From Archaeoglobus sp. UBA230 (lineage in GTDB: Archaea > Halobacteriota > Archaeoglobi > Archaeoglobales > Archaeoglobaceae): a DNA stretch of 64,000 nucleotides. Shown in pieces: positions 13,126-22,142 of the stretch. The notes beneath the pieces were generated by a model. It was not told the origin of the DNA, did no database searches, and saw only the letters and a program-made list of their open reading frames with translations. The position numbers and the translations under genes are program-made. Positions within the stretch are counted from its first letter, which is position 1; every line of letters starts with the position of its first letter. The stretch is from positions 1 to 64,000 of the forward strand of contig DAVR01000030.1 in the NCBI GenBank assembly GCA_002507545.1. The letters are read 5' to 3'.

Positions 13126-14113
13126 AATAAAAAAATTGAAGGAGTTTTGCAAGGAGATAGCTGTCTTAATGGGGTTACCTGAGAAGGACTGTGAAATTGT
13201 AGCGGATCAACTGGTTTTGGCCGAACGCTTGGGGCATAGCTCTCACGGAATTATCAGGCTTGTCTACTACTACAGAGCCTTGAAAGATGGTCTTCTCAAT
13301 CCAAAGCCCAATATCAGGGCACTAAAGGAGAATTCGTGTATTGTGCTTGTTGATGGAGATGGCGGTTTTGGACAGGTCGTTGCAACAAAAACAACAGACT
13401 TGGCAATTAAAAAATCCGAAGAATGTGGCTTAGGGTTTGGAAACGCTATAAACTTGGGACACGTTGGAATGCTGTCCTATTATATTCTAAGGGTTATTGA
13501 AAAAGAGATGATTGGCATTGCTGTAACAAATGCCCCGGCAGTAATGGCACCGCTTGGGGGCAGAAAACCATTTCTTGGCACAAATCCGATCTCTGTAGGA
13601 ATACCCTTCAAAGAGCCTATACTCTTCGATGGAGCCATGAGTGTTACCTCAAGAGGAAAAATAATGATCGCAATGCAGAAAGGTGAAAAAATCCCTGAAA
13701 ATTGGGCACTCGATGAAGAAGGTAAGCCAACCACAGACCCTTCACGTGCGATAAAGGGTGCATTGCTTCCTGATGGTGTAAAGGGCTATGCCTTCGCGTT
13801 ATTTATTGATTTGATATGTGGTGCTCTCATTGGAGGGAAGTACGGACATGAACTGCCACCAAATTTTGCTTCACAGGGAGGATTTTCCATCCTTGTCATC
13901 AACCCAAGATTTTTCAGAAACTACTCAGATTACCTAAGCTCAGTTGAGGATTACATAACCAAACTCAAAAGTGGAGAGACTAACGTGAAGCTACCCGGTG
14001 AAATAGAGTTTTCGAGATTAAAGAAAGCCAGCAAAGTGGTACACATAGATCCAAAAATTGCGTCACAGTTGAATGATCTGGCAAAAGAGTTGGGTTGCAG
14101 TGTTAAACTATAA
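13115..14113 (+). CDS. Ldh2-family NAD(P)-dependent 2-hydroxyacid dehydrogenase
   Basis: The 332-residue protein belongs to the malate/L-lactate/L-sulfolactate dehydrogenase family (Ldh2, ComC, YlbC), which has its own non-Rossmann fold. HSSHGIIRL near 43 contains the catalytic-site histidine region. LGHVGMLSYY, PLGGRKPFLGTNPISVGIP and the late GVKGYAFALFIDL with an aspartate are family hallmarks. Malate, lactate or sulfolactate cannot be told apart by eye. I start at ATG 13115, 8 nt after SD GGGAGGTG; the GTG at 13106 lies inside the SD. Its place between SDH anchors and an MFS carrier points to 2-hydroxyacid oxidation. Confidence 0.85.
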   Translation: MEVEIKKLKEFCKEIAVLMGLPEKDCEIVADQLVLAERLGHSSHGIIRLVYYYRALKDGLLNPKPNIRALKENSCIVLVDGDGGFGQVVATKTTDLAIKKSEECGLGFGNAINLGHVGMLSYYILRVIEKEMIGIAVTNAPAVMAPLGGRKPFLGTNPISVGIPFKEPILFDGAMSVTSRGKIMIAMQKGEKIPENWALDEEGKPTTDPSRAIKGALLPDGVKGYAFALFIDLICGALIGGKYGHELPPNFASQGGFSILVINPRFFRNYSDYLSSVEDYITKLKSGETNVKLPGEIEFSRLKKASKVVHIDPKIASQLNDLAKELGCSVKL

Positions 14114-14114
14114 A

Positions 14115-15290
14115 ATGAAAGACGGTAAAACTGCTCTGAATGTTTCACTCATCGTTTTTTTAATGTATACAGTATACTACTTAGGAAGACTGAACTTAGG
14201 TGCGTTGATACCAGTTATAAGAGATACTCACGGCTTCACAAACACAGAGCTGGGACTGGTTGCAGCATCAATGTATCTGGCTTACACTTTAATGCAGGTA
14301 CCGTCTGGTTTTCTTGCAGACAGAATTGGGGTGAAGAGAACTCTGATTTTGGGTTGCATTTTTATAGCCGTGGGTAATATTATAATGATAACCTGGTTTC
14401 TCTCCCTCCTAATAATTGCCCAACTGATTAACGGTTTTGGCCAGAGTACTGGCTGGAGTTCTCTTGTAAAGTTCGGATACAGTCACAGACGTGAGGGAAG
14501 GAGAATCTTGGGGATACTGAGTTCATCTGTCCCTGCTGGAACTTTTTTGGCATACGTTGTTGCAGGTTTCACTGCCGAAAAATTCGGCTTGGATTATGCA
14601 TTCATAATTCCTGCATTAGTTATGATCTCGGTTGCCTTCCTGATCTCTGTGGCTTTTCCTCCGCACGCTATTTCTCACGACAACAAAAAATTTAAACCTA
14701 AGTTTATATTAAATAAGAATGTTATAGCTCTTTCTGTAATCCAGCTATCAATACTTTCAACCATGAACGGTCTCTTTGTTTGGATGCCAGCACTCTTAGT
14801 TGATTTATATGAGATAAGCGCCTACGAGGTATATAAATTCGCATCGCTGTTCCCACTTCCAGGAATTATTGGTGGAGTTGCCGGTGGTTATTTTGCCAGC
14901 AGATATGGAGATAAACCATCAATTTTTCTGAATCAGCTTATGCTATCGCTTCTAACTTTGGTGATCATAGTCGGTATGCGCCTATCTCTGATCAACTTTT
15001 CACATTTCTTCGCTCTGCTTCTCATCCTATCAATGTTCTTCAGATTTGGCTCCGCAGGGTTGTTCTCGCTTGGTGTTAAAACTGCCGGAACAGAAGTAGC
15101 CGGAACAGTCTCCGGATTTTTAAACTTCGTAGGTAGCATAGGTTCGGTTATGGTAACAGGACTCATCGGATTCATTCTGGATTACTACCCGAGCTTCTAC
15201 GTCCTTTGCATATTTGAGGCTATTTTCATATTCTCACTGCTCGTTTCTGCACTACTCTCCGAAAAAGATGGAGAACTACGACTTGACTAA
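14115..15290 (+). CDS. MFS transporter, organic anion type
   Basis: The product is a 12-helix major facilitator of about 391 residues starting at ATG 14115, one base after the dehydrogenase stop. The first helix has YYLGRLNLGALIPVI, helices 2-3 have VPSGFLADRIGVKRTLILG (the loop 2-3 signature) and helix 4-5 has NGFGQSTGW. It resembles anion:cation symporters such as hexuronate or oxalate/formate carriers. The substrate is probably the acid handled by the neighbouring dehydrogenase. An upstream in-frame ATG at 14073 lies inside the dehydrogenase gene and is less likely. It overlaps the convergent DUF1847 gene by 15 nt. Confidence 0.85.
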   Translation: MKDGKTALNVSLIVFLMYTVYYLGRLNLGALIPVIRDTHGFTNTELGLVAASMYLAYTLMQVPSGFLADRIGVKRTLILGCIFIAVGNIIMITWFLSLLIIAQLINGFGQSTGWSSLVKFGYSHRREGRRILGILSSSVPAGTFLAYVVAGFTAEKFGLDYAFIIPALVMISVAFLISVAFPPHAISHDNKKFKPKFILNKNVIALSVIQLSILSTMNGLFVWMPALLVDLYEISAYEVYKFASLFPLPGIIGGVAGGYFASRYGDKPSIFLNQLMLSLLTLVIIVGMRLSLINFSHFFALLLILSMFFRFGSAGLFSLGVKTAGTEVAGTVSGFLNFVGSIGSVMVTGLIGFILDYYPSFYVLCIFEAIFIFSLLVSALLSEKDGELRLD

Positions 15291-15923
15291 CTTACTTTTA
15301 TAGTAGCTGTGATAGGTATAAATCGCACCCATAGGATTGTGAGCAAGGACCCTGTCCTTCACAGCTAAGCAGGTAACGGGAGCTTTGGAATGCATTATGA
15401 AAAGCGAGTCGTGACCAACACAAAGACCAAATATTATGTTAAGCTCCGTTCCCTCCTCATTTAGCAGCATTGCCTGAGCTACTGGATTACACAAAGCTTC
15501 ATATGCATCTGGTCGTATTCTTTCATGTTTTTCGAGTCCTACTTCCTCTTTTGGAACTGAACCCGTTTTACAAACTACCGATACGACTTCAAAGCCGTTT
15601 CTTTTGAGAATGCTGGTAAGAGTTTTTGCTTCGTTTCTCAATCCGATACAGAAGGCTAAACCAATTTTTTTGAAATTACATCGTTTTGCAAATTCCATTG
15701 TCTCTTCAAGTCTTGTCCATTTTCCATAACCGGAGGCCTCAACTCTCGCTGAATTTAGCGCTATACTCCTAACCTTGCCCTCTCTTAGATATAGTTCCTT
15801 TGAAGCTTTATACAGAGCGCGAAACCTATCGTCTTTCATGGGACAGTTCTCAGGAGCCTTTTCGAGTTCGCCAGTATAGCATGCAAACCTACCGCACTCT
15901 CCGCATACAACCATAAACAACAT
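15276..15923 (-). CDS. DUF1847 cysteine-rich protein
   Basis: The 215-residue protein starts with CGECGRFACYTG and CPM, a likely metal-binding cluster. It has further conserved cysteines at KKIGLAFCIGLRNEA, SVVCKTGS, EALCNPVAQA and LCVGHDSLF, which identify DUF1847. The family is found in anaerobes and its function is unknown; several members may bind iron-sulfur clusters or metals. It is the last gene of the long minus-strand operon, 19 nt after larA. The real start may be the second methionine (ATG 15914, MVVCGECG). Confidence 0.8.
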   Translation of the reverse strand: MLFMVVCGECGRFACYTGELEKAPENCPMKDDRFRALYKASKELYLREGKVRSIALNSARVEASGYGKWTRLEETMEFAKRCNFKKIGLAFCIGLRNEAKTLTSILKRNGFEVVSVVCKTGSVPKEEVGLEKHERIRPDAYEALCNPVAQAMLLNEEGTELNIIFGLCVGHDSLFIMHSKAPVTCLAVKDRVLAHNPMGAIYTYHSYYKSKLVKS

Positions 15924-15942
15924 CCAAGCGTGGGCATAAAAC

Positions 15943-17202
15943 TCATTCTAATTTTGGTAAGATTGTTGAAGCATGGGGGATTACTGCCACCGTCTCTGGT
16001 TCTGTGTAACCATGGGCAATATCAAGTGCATCTTCAAGATTTTCTGTCAGTTCAACCTTTAGAATTCTACCCGTCTCCTCCTCAACCTCTTTGGAGACTA
16101 AAATAACTTTGTTCCTCAAAAGAGTTCTCGCCCAGAGGTATGCCTTGTGTACCCCCATTCTAAAGGGTGTTCGGAGAAAGTAATCCATAACCTCCTCTGG
16201 CGTATCAAAAGATTTCATCACATGCTCGAAAACGGGGTTTCCAATACCCTCACGACATTCTGCAGTGAGTATTATGACTCCACCCTCTTTAACTACAATT
16301 TCAGAGGTCGCCAAGGCTTTCTGAGACTGGTACACATCAATATCTCTCGGGTATCCACCCGGAGAAGCTAAAACTAAATCGGCTCTCCTTGATATTCTAA
16401 CTTCAAAAAGCTCCTTAGCATATTTCACTCCCGCTCTATGAGCCTCATACCAGTGACCCGCAAAAATTTTCGCTACCTCATCCTCCGAGTTCAGAACAGC
16501 GTTAACCAGTAAATCAATTTTCGCTCTTTTCCCAATTTCCTCAATTTCCTCTCTTGCGGGATTTCCGTCCAAGATACCCAGTCTTGCTTTGGGAGATGTG
16601 AGTAGAGAGTGTGTGGCTTCAATCGTTTTTTGGCCAGCAACACCCACAGCAGCCCCTTTTGCTCCTCCCGTATACCCCATGATCTGATGCGGAGTTATTG
16701 CACCAGTGACAATTCTTTTATCAGCCTTTACGAACTCCTTATTTAGCCAGATTGGAGTCCCTCTCCCAGTTTTGCCCAAATAAACAAGATTTTGATCATC
16801 TCCTGCATCATGGAACAACAATCCTCCAACTCTTTTGAGCACATTTTTTCCAATTATTGCTTTCACAGCCTTTTCATTTGGAGCATGCAACCCTCCGCCA
16901 ACCATCAACGTTACCTGCGAGCCGTCCACCTCAAACTCCTCTAATTTGTCAAGAATTGCTTCTACAATTAAACCAGAAGGTAAGGGTCTTGTTTGATCGC
17001 TCACAACTATGCAGACGTTCTCTGCTTCCCTGAAAAATTCTATGCTTTTAATTCCAATCAGCTGATTAAGAGCATTGTAAACTTCCCGTTTTATGTCCTC
17101 TACTTTCTCTACTTTTTTTGACTGCAAAATATTTATTTCATCCTCCAGTTCGACTTCCATTTTGCCCTCTCCGTAGGGAAGTGCAACCCTCAAGCGGCTC
17201 AC
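15943..17202 (-). CDS. LarA-family nickel-pincer-nucleotide hydroxyacid racemase
   Basis: The 419-residue protein is a LarA homologue. These enzymes racemise or epimerise 2-hydroxyacids using a nickel pincer cofactor bound to a lysine. All key residues are visible: His106 (GLHAPN), His172 (ITPHQIMGYTGG), Lys182 (AKGAAVG) and His198 (ATHSLL), each two positions before the L. plantarum numbers 108, 174, 184 and 200. DQTRPLP near 69 is also conserved. Known substrates of the family include lactate and malate. The cofactor genes larB, larC and larE are not in the window. Its start overlaps the NrfD-like gene's stop by 4 nt. Confidence 0.9.
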   Translation of the reverse strand: MSRLRVALPYGEGKMEVELEDEINILQSKKVEKVEDIKREVYNALNQLIGIKSIEFFREAENVCIVVSDQTRPLPSGLIVEAILDKLEEFEVDGSQVTLMVGGGLHAPNEKAVKAIIGKNVLKRVGGLLFHDAGDDQNLVYLGKTGRGTPIWLNKEFVKADKRIVTGAITPHQIMGYTGGAKGAAVGVAGQKTIEATHSLLTSPKARLGILDGNPAREEIEEIGKRAKIDLLVNAVLNSEDEVAKIFAGHWYEAHRAGVKYAKELFEVRISRRADLVLASPGGYPRDIDVYQSQKALATSEIVVKEGGVIILTAECREGIGNPVFEHVMKSFDTPEEVMDYFLRTPFRMGVHKAYLWARTLLRNKVILVSKEVEEETGRILKVELTENLEDALDIAHGYTEPETVAVIPHASTILPKLE

Positions 17203-18326
17203 CTTTGATAAAGCACAAATTTATATCTTGAGACAGATCTAATGGCGAAAGCCATAAGCAAAATTCCCAGTGCCCATATACCCGCTGAAATTAGAATCTC
17301 TAATATCGTTGGTGTGTATTCTTCAATCAGACCTGTTGGTGAGGGCACATAGGCTGGAACTATAAGTAGAAGGCCCTTGTCCATCCACACCGAAACTAAA
17401 ATGAAAGTGGAGGATATTGCCAAGAAAACTTTATCTCTCCTCGTAGTCGGGATTATCAAAAGAATTACTGCTGCCAGTCCCAAAATAACACTAATCCACC
17501 ACATGGAGGTCAAATTTCCGTAATTTTCGATTCCAAAAAATAAATAGAGGTAGTGAGTAACGTGTTCCGGATTGGCTGAATACATACTGGTAAAAATCTC
17601 GACTCCTGCCAAAAACAGGTTACAGACCATTGCAAATACACCAATCTCAGCCAATTTAAGCAAGGCTTCATTTTCGATCTTCAGTCCAGTGTACTTTTTA
17701 GTAATCATTCCTAAGATTATCATCATTGATGCTCCAGAGGCAAATGCAGAAGCGAGAAATTTCGGAGCCAATATTGCAGTATTCCAGAAGCTTCTGGCAA
17801 CCAAACCAGAATATATAAAAGCTGTAACTGTATGGATGCTGATAGCCCACGGTATTGATACCACCGCCAGAAGTTTTGCTATTTCACTCCTGCCCTTAAG
17901 AATGAAGGTTACGACTCCTATGTTCAAGAGAAGATATGTAGAAAGCACAATGAAATCGTAAAACATTACCGATGTGTATGAGGGATATCGAATGATATTC
18001 AGAACTCTATCAACTCTTCCCAGATCAACCAAGATGAAAAGCATACACATTACTATAGCACATATCGCAACAATCTCACCCAATAACGCCAAACTCCTGA
18101 ACTCTCTGTAGCTGTACAAGTAATAGGGTAAAACCAGTATGACGGCGGAGGCAGCTATACCCACAAGAAAGGTAAAATTCGAAATATAAAGCCCCCAGCT
18201 CACCTCTCTTCCCATCCCTGTTACGGTGAGGCCGTAGGTTAGCTGAAAATAATAGGCAATTGAACCAGCTAAAATCAGAGGGACAAGGCATAAAACCAAC
18301 ATTCTAAATTGCGACATGAATGTCAC
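17199..18326 (-). CDS. NrfD/DsrP-type polytopic membrane protein
   Basis: The 375-residue protein has about ten hydrophobic helices and fits the NrfD/PsrC/DsrP/HmeB group, which exchange electrons between menaquinone and an attached iron-sulfur protein. Sequence hints are GREVSWGLYISNFTFLVGIAASAVILVLP near the first helices and the SYTSVMFYDFIVLSTYLLLN segment. No heme-binding motif is needed for this group. It directly follows the Tat-exported Fe-S partner gene with no gap. Together they look like the OP pair of Dsr/Hme complexes or the BC pair of tetrathionate reductase. Confidence 0.85.
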   Translation of the reverse strand: MTFMSQFRMLVLCLVPLILAGSIAYYFQLTYGLTVTGMGREVSWGLYISNFTFLVGIAASAVILVLPYYLYSYREFRSLALLGEIVAICAIVMCMLFILVDLGRVDRVLNIIRYPSYTSVMFYDFIVLSTYLLLNIGVVTFILKGRSEIAKLLAVVSIPWAISIHTVTAFIYSGLVARSFWNTAILAPKFLASAFASGASMMIILGMITKKYTGLKIENEALLKLAEIGVFAMVCNLFLAGVEIFTSMYSANPEHVTHYLYLFFGIENYGNLTSMWWISVILGLAAVILLIIPTTRRDKVFLAISSTFILVSVWMDKGLLLIVPAYVPSPTGLIEEYTPTILEILISAGIWALGILLMAFAIRSVSRYKFVLYQR

Positions 18327-19082
18327 CTACAGCAGATAGTAAACCTTCGGTTCTGTCCCCAAATACTCCTTACACCTCAAAAATACGTCAGAATTCAGAA
18401 TCTCTGCGATCTCTGACTCCAGTTTGTTGATATCTCCGAACAGCATTGCACCCTTTGAAGCCTCAACACAGGCTGGCATCATCCCTCTGTCTATCCTCTC
18501 AGAACACATGTTGCACTTTTCTACAACTCCTGCAGTTCTTACAGGAAACTCCGGGTTCACAAGCTCAATATAGGGTCTCGGGTCTCTCCAATTAAATGAC
18601 CTCGCACCATAGGGACATGCTGCCATGCAGTACCTACACCCTATGCATCTGTGGTAATCCTGTTCCACAACCCCATCATACCTCTTAAACGTGGCTCCTG
18701 TGGGGCAGACCTTGACGCATGGAGGGTTCTCGCAGTGGTTGCAGAAAACCGGCACAAGAACATCTCCAAGCCTGCTTTTTTCTGATAAATTTTTCGGAAA
18801 AATCTCTGAGAGTTTTGAAAGCCATATCCAGTGAATTCTATCCTTGCCCTCTATCACAGGAATGTTGTGCTCCCTTCTGCACACTTCAACTACCTTTAAC
18901 ATCTCCTCATAGCTAAGTCTGCCAAACTTGGATACATCCACAACTATCCCCCACTTGGGATTCTCTGATGATTCTCTGAAGCTTGCTAAAACCTTTTGAA
19001 CCATCCACGCAGGCAAAGAAAAGGAAAGGATAGCTGAACAGGTTAAAGTTACAAACTCCCTCCTTGAAAGCACAGTCACCAC
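18327..19082 (-). CDS. Tat-exported four-cluster ferredoxin-like subunit (DsrO/TtrB/NrfC type)
   Basis: The N terminus LSRREFVTLTCSAILSFSLP is a twin-arginine signal, so the 251-residue protein acts outside the membrane. Its cysteine groups CNHCENPPCVKVCP, CIGCRYCMAACPYG and CNMC with a later PACVEA fit the four-[4Fe-4S] layout of DmsB/NrfC/DsrO proteins. It would pass electrons between the NrfD-like membrane protein downstream and an extracytoplasmic partner. Such a partner could be the triheme tail encoded at 12541-13125, because no catalytic molybdopterin subunit is nearby. It lies 3 nt after sdhB. Confidence 0.88.
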   Translation of the reverse strand: MVTVLSRREFVTLTCSAILSFSLPAWMVQKVLASFRESSENPKWGIVVDVSKFGRLSYEEMLKVVEVCRREHNIPVIEGKDRIHWIWLSKLSEIFPKNLSEKSRLGDVLVPVFCNHCENPPCVKVCPTGATFKRYDGVVEQDYHRCIGCRYCMAACPYGARSFNWRDPRPYIELVNPEFPVRTAGVVEKCNMCSERIDRGMMPACVEASKGAMLFGDINKLESEIAEILNSDVFLRCKEYLGTEPKVYYLL

Positions 19083-19085
19083 CAG

Positions 19086-19793
19086 TCAAAGTAGCTTTCT
19101 CCTAAGCCTTTGTATCGCCTCAGCAGGCTCAACTCCCTTAGGACAGGCTTCACTGCACTCACCAGCAAAATGACATCGCCAAACACCCTTGTCAGAGTTT
19201 AAAATTTTCTCCCTCACATCAAACCCCTCATCTCTGCTATCAGCTAAATACCTGAATGCCTGTGCAAGTGCCTGCGGTCCCAGATATCTACCCCCACTCC
19301 TGAAAATTGGGCAAGATGAAGAACAGAGTCCGCACATAATGCAGTAGGCAAACTGGATGTATCTGCGAACTTCTTCAGAAGTTTGAAAGTAAAATCCCGT
19401 TGGATTCTCCTGTTCCTGAACGTTTCTCCTAATTAGATACGGTTTAACACTTCTGTGTTTGTCAAAAAAGTCATCCATTTCTACTACAAGGTCTCTGATC
19501 ACTTTAAACTTGGGTAGTGGTTTTACTTCCACCACATCGGTTTTCAGAGTCTTAATTATGGTCTTGCAAGCAAGTCTTGGTTTATTGTTTATCAGCATGC
19601 CACAAGAACCACACATGGCCATTCTGCAGGAATAACGTAAGTTTAAGGAGGGATCAATGTTCTCCTTCACCCACAAGAGTGCTTCTAAAACTCTGGTATA
19701 CTCATCCACTGGAACTTCGTATTCGGCAAATTTTGGTTTTCTTTCGCGTTCAGGGTCGAAACGAAAAACTCTCAGAGTGATCTCCCACTTCAT
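19086..19793 (-). CDS. sdhB: Succinate dehydrogenase/fumarate reductase iron-sulfur subunit
   Basis: The 235-residue protein has an N-terminal plant-type ferredoxin domain with CRMAMCGSCGMLINNKPRLAC ([2Fe-2S]). The C-terminal domain has CIMCGLCSSSCP ([4Fe-4S]) and CHFAGECSEACPKG for the third cluster. It links the flavoprotein SdhA to membrane quinone. It lies 3 nt after sdhA and 3 nt before the Tat-exported Fe-S gene, so the complex may be wired in an unusual way. Direction of the reaction, succinate oxidation or fumarate reduction, cannot be told from the sequence. Confidence 0.94.
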   Translation of the reverse strand: MKWEITLRVFRFDPERERKPKFAEYEVPVDEYTRVLEALLWVKENIDPSLNLRYSCRMAMCGSCGMLINNKPRLACKTIIKTLKTDVVEVKPLPKFKVIRDLVVEMDDFFDKHRSVKPYLIRRNVQEQENPTGFYFQTSEEVRRYIQFAYCIMCGLCSSSCPIFRSGGRYLGPQALAQAFRYLADSRDEGFDVREKILNSDKGVWRCHFAGECSEACPKGVEPAEAIQRLRRKLL

Positions 19794-19796
19794 TTG

Positions 19797-21509
19797 TTAA
19801 TACCTCCTCTCTTCCGGCTTCCATTTCGTTATCTTTACAGGCCTGTATGAGACGGCTAATCCAGCATCGGTAATCCGAACTACGGAGTGCTTTAACCATT
19901 TTTCATCATCTCTTTTCGGAAAATCTGTTCTGTAGTGCGCACCCCGAGATTCTTCTCGTTTAAGTGCGCTTAAAGTTATAACTTCGGCGACATCCAGCAT
20001 GAAACCAAACTCTATGGCGTTTGTAAGCTCGGTGTTAAACACTTTACTCGAATCATCTATGCTCAAATCGGTCAGATATGATATTTTTAGCTGCCTAATT
20101 CTTTCAAGTGCTTTTAACAATCCAGCCTCATCTCTGAACAATCCAACATAACTCTCCATAATGTGGCTCAATTCTTTTTTAAGCTCATAAGGATTCCTCG
20201 ACCCTTTTATTTGAGTTAGTCTCTCAAATTTCTCCATTTCCCTCTCAGCATTCTGAAAAACACGTGATGATGAAGTGGCATTTTTCCTCATTGCGTAAAC
20301 AGCAGCATTTTGTCCGGCAATCCTTCCAGTTGCAAGGCAGAGTGGTAAAGAGTTGCTTCCCAACCTGTTGGCACCGTCAAAACCCGGACAAGCTACCTCT
20401 CCAGCAGCGTAGATTCCCGGAATAATTGTTGTAAGATTTATATCAACGTCTATCCCACCCATGGCAAAGTGTGCAGCAGGTCTTACTGGAACAAGTTCTT
20501 CAAGGGGGTCTATGCCTATAAAATCTCTGGCATTCTCAACAAATGTCTTGTATATAGTCATCAGTTTATCCTCCCCCACAGGTCTTGCGTCGAGCATTAC
20601 ACATTCCATGTCTTCTGGACCTTTAAAACCTCTACCCTCTCTTATCTCGGTTATCATTGCCCTGGAAACTATATCCCTGGCTGCCAACTCCATTTTAGAA
20701 GGAGCATAGTGTTTCATGAACCTCTCACCCTTTGAGTTTAGCAGAACTGCGCCGTGACCTCTCAACGCTTCGGTGGCTGGTATGCCGTGTGGCACCATAC
20801 ACGTGGGTAGCCACTGAACGAACTCCATATCTTTCAGGGGTATACCGGCTCTGAGTGCAATTGCAAAGCCGTCACCGGTGGTGGTATGGGCATTAGTCGT
20901 GAATTCCCAAAGCCTCCCCAGCCCACCTGTTGCAATCACCAGTGCCTTCGATTCAAACAGAACATAGTTGCCAGAACTTTTTTCCAGTGTCAGAAGACCT
21001 CTGAACTCTCTATCATCAATTATGATGGAAAGAGCAAGATACTCATCGTACCTCTCGAAATTTTCAAATTTCAGCAGAGTATCATAGAGAGTCCTCATCA
21101 AAAAGAATCCTGTTCTGTCTTCGGCAAAAACCGTTCTGGGGACGTCATGTGCACCGAACAAGCGCATTGCAACTGAACCATCATCATTCCTGCTCCAAGG
21201 ACGACCCCAGTGCTCCAATTGTAGAATTTCTTTTGGGAAAAGTCTTACATATGTCTCGACGACATCCTGATCAGCCAGAAAGTCACTCCCTTTTACCGTG
21301 TCGTATGCATGCTGGTCAAAACTGTCATTCTCCGATAACACTGCTGCTGCTCCACCCTCAGGGGCAACAGAGTGTGAGCGCATTAAATGAACCTTAGAGA
21401 CAATACCCACGCTTAATTTATCCTTGCTGACCTTCAAAACCTCAACTGCAGCCCTTAATCCTGCCAATCCGGTGCCTAAAACAAGCACATCGTGCTTTCT
21501 GATTTCCAT
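19797..21509 (-). CDS. sdhA: Succinate dehydrogenase/fumarate reductase flavoprotein subunit
   Basis: The 570-residue protein has the FAD-binding N terminus LVLGTGLAGLRAAVE, the flavin attachment segment SHSVAPEGGAAAV near 45-57 (His covalently bound to FAD in the family), and the active-site RPAAHFAMGGIDVD. GEVACPGFDGANRLGSNSLP follows, also typical. It interconverts succinate and fumarate. It sits directly behind the two fumarase-type genes and before sdhB, suggesting a chain from malate through fumarate to succinate or the reverse. Confidence 0.95.
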   Translation of the reverse strand: MEIRKHDVLVLGTGLAGLRAAVEVLKVSKDKLSVGIVSKVHLMRSHSVAPEGGAAAVLSENDSFDQHAYDTVKGSDFLADQDVVETYVRLFPKEILQLEHWGRPWSRNDDGSVAMRLFGAHDVPRTVFAEDRTGFFLMRTLYDTLLKFENFERYDEYLALSIIIDDREFRGLLTLEKSSGNYVLFESKALVIATGGLGRLWEFTTNAHTTTGDGFAIALRAGIPLKDMEFVQWLPTCMVPHGIPATEALRGHGAVLLNSKGERFMKHYAPSKMELAARDIVSRAMITEIREGRGFKGPEDMECVMLDARPVGEDKLMTIYKTFVENARDFIGIDPLEELVPVRPAAHFAMGGIDVDINLTTIIPGIYAAGEVACPGFDGANRLGSNSLPLCLATGRIAGQNAAVYAMRKNATSSSRVFQNAEREMEKFERLTQIKGSRNPYELKKELSHIMESYVGLFRDEAGLLKALERIRQLKISYLTDLSIDDSSKVFNTELTNAIEFGFMLDVAEVITLSALKREESRGAHYRTDFPKRDDEKWLKHSVVRITDAGLAVSYRPVKITKWKPEERRY

Positions 21510-21514
21510 TTTGG

Positions 21515-22132
21515 TTACTCCACCTCCTTTCTGAACACTTCAGCAAGGTCTGCAACCAAAGTATCCACAATAACGGGAGCTTTTTCCTTTGCGTAACTCA
21601 GAATTTTATTATAAATGCTGTTACCGTGAGAATCCATGGCGACAGTGAGGGGTCCAAAATCCCTAACCTCAAAAACCCATAGACATTCAGGGAATAAGTC
21701 TTCCCAGAAAACATCCTCAATTCTCTCTATCTGCAAAGTTTCCAAAGCTGCTGCTCCGCCAACTATGGCGAAATAAACCGCTCCAAATTCTTTCATCGCT
21801 TTCAAACTACTCTCAAGCAACCCACCTTTGCCTATTACTGCACTGACACCGTATCTTTCAATTAAAACTGGCGTGTATCTCTCCATTCTTGCACTTGTTG
21901 TCGTTCCTATGCAGATTTTCTCCCACCTTCCTTCAACCTTCCTTGCATTGGGAGCGGTGTGAAGCAGAACATGGTTTTTCAGATCAATCGGAGGTTCAAT
22001 CCCTTCATCCACTATTCTGCGCTGTGTCGCGTCTCTTATCCCTATGATTTTGCCATTCAGATATACCACATCCCCTATCCTGAGCTTTCTCACAGTCTCC
22101 TTGTCAAGTGGAGTGCTTAGGGTGTATTCCAT
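21515..22132 (-). CDS. Class I fumarate hydratase/tartrate dehydratase beta subunit
   Basis: The 205-residue protein matches the C-terminal (beta) half of iron-sulfur fumarases and L-tartrate dehydratase (FumB/TtdB). Visible blocks are GDVVYLNGKIIGIRDATQRRI, the TTSARMERYTP segment, GKGGL and the GGAAAL stretch. It works as a heterodimer with the alpha subunit encoded 10 nt upstream. Fumarate/malate is the most likely substrate pair given the SDH genes next to it, but tartrate is possible. Confidence 0.9.
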   Translation of the reverse strand: MEYTLSTPLDKETVRKLRIGDVVYLNGKIIGIRDATQRRIVDEGIEPPIDLKNHVLLHTAPNARKVEGRWEKICIGTTTSARMERYTPVLIERYGVSAVIGKGGLLESSLKAMKEFGAVYFAIVGGAAALETLQIERIEDVFWEDLFPECLWVFEVRDFGPLTVAMDSHGNSIYNKILSYAKEKAPVIVDTLVADLAEVFRKEVE

Positions 22133-22142
22133 TCAAAACACC

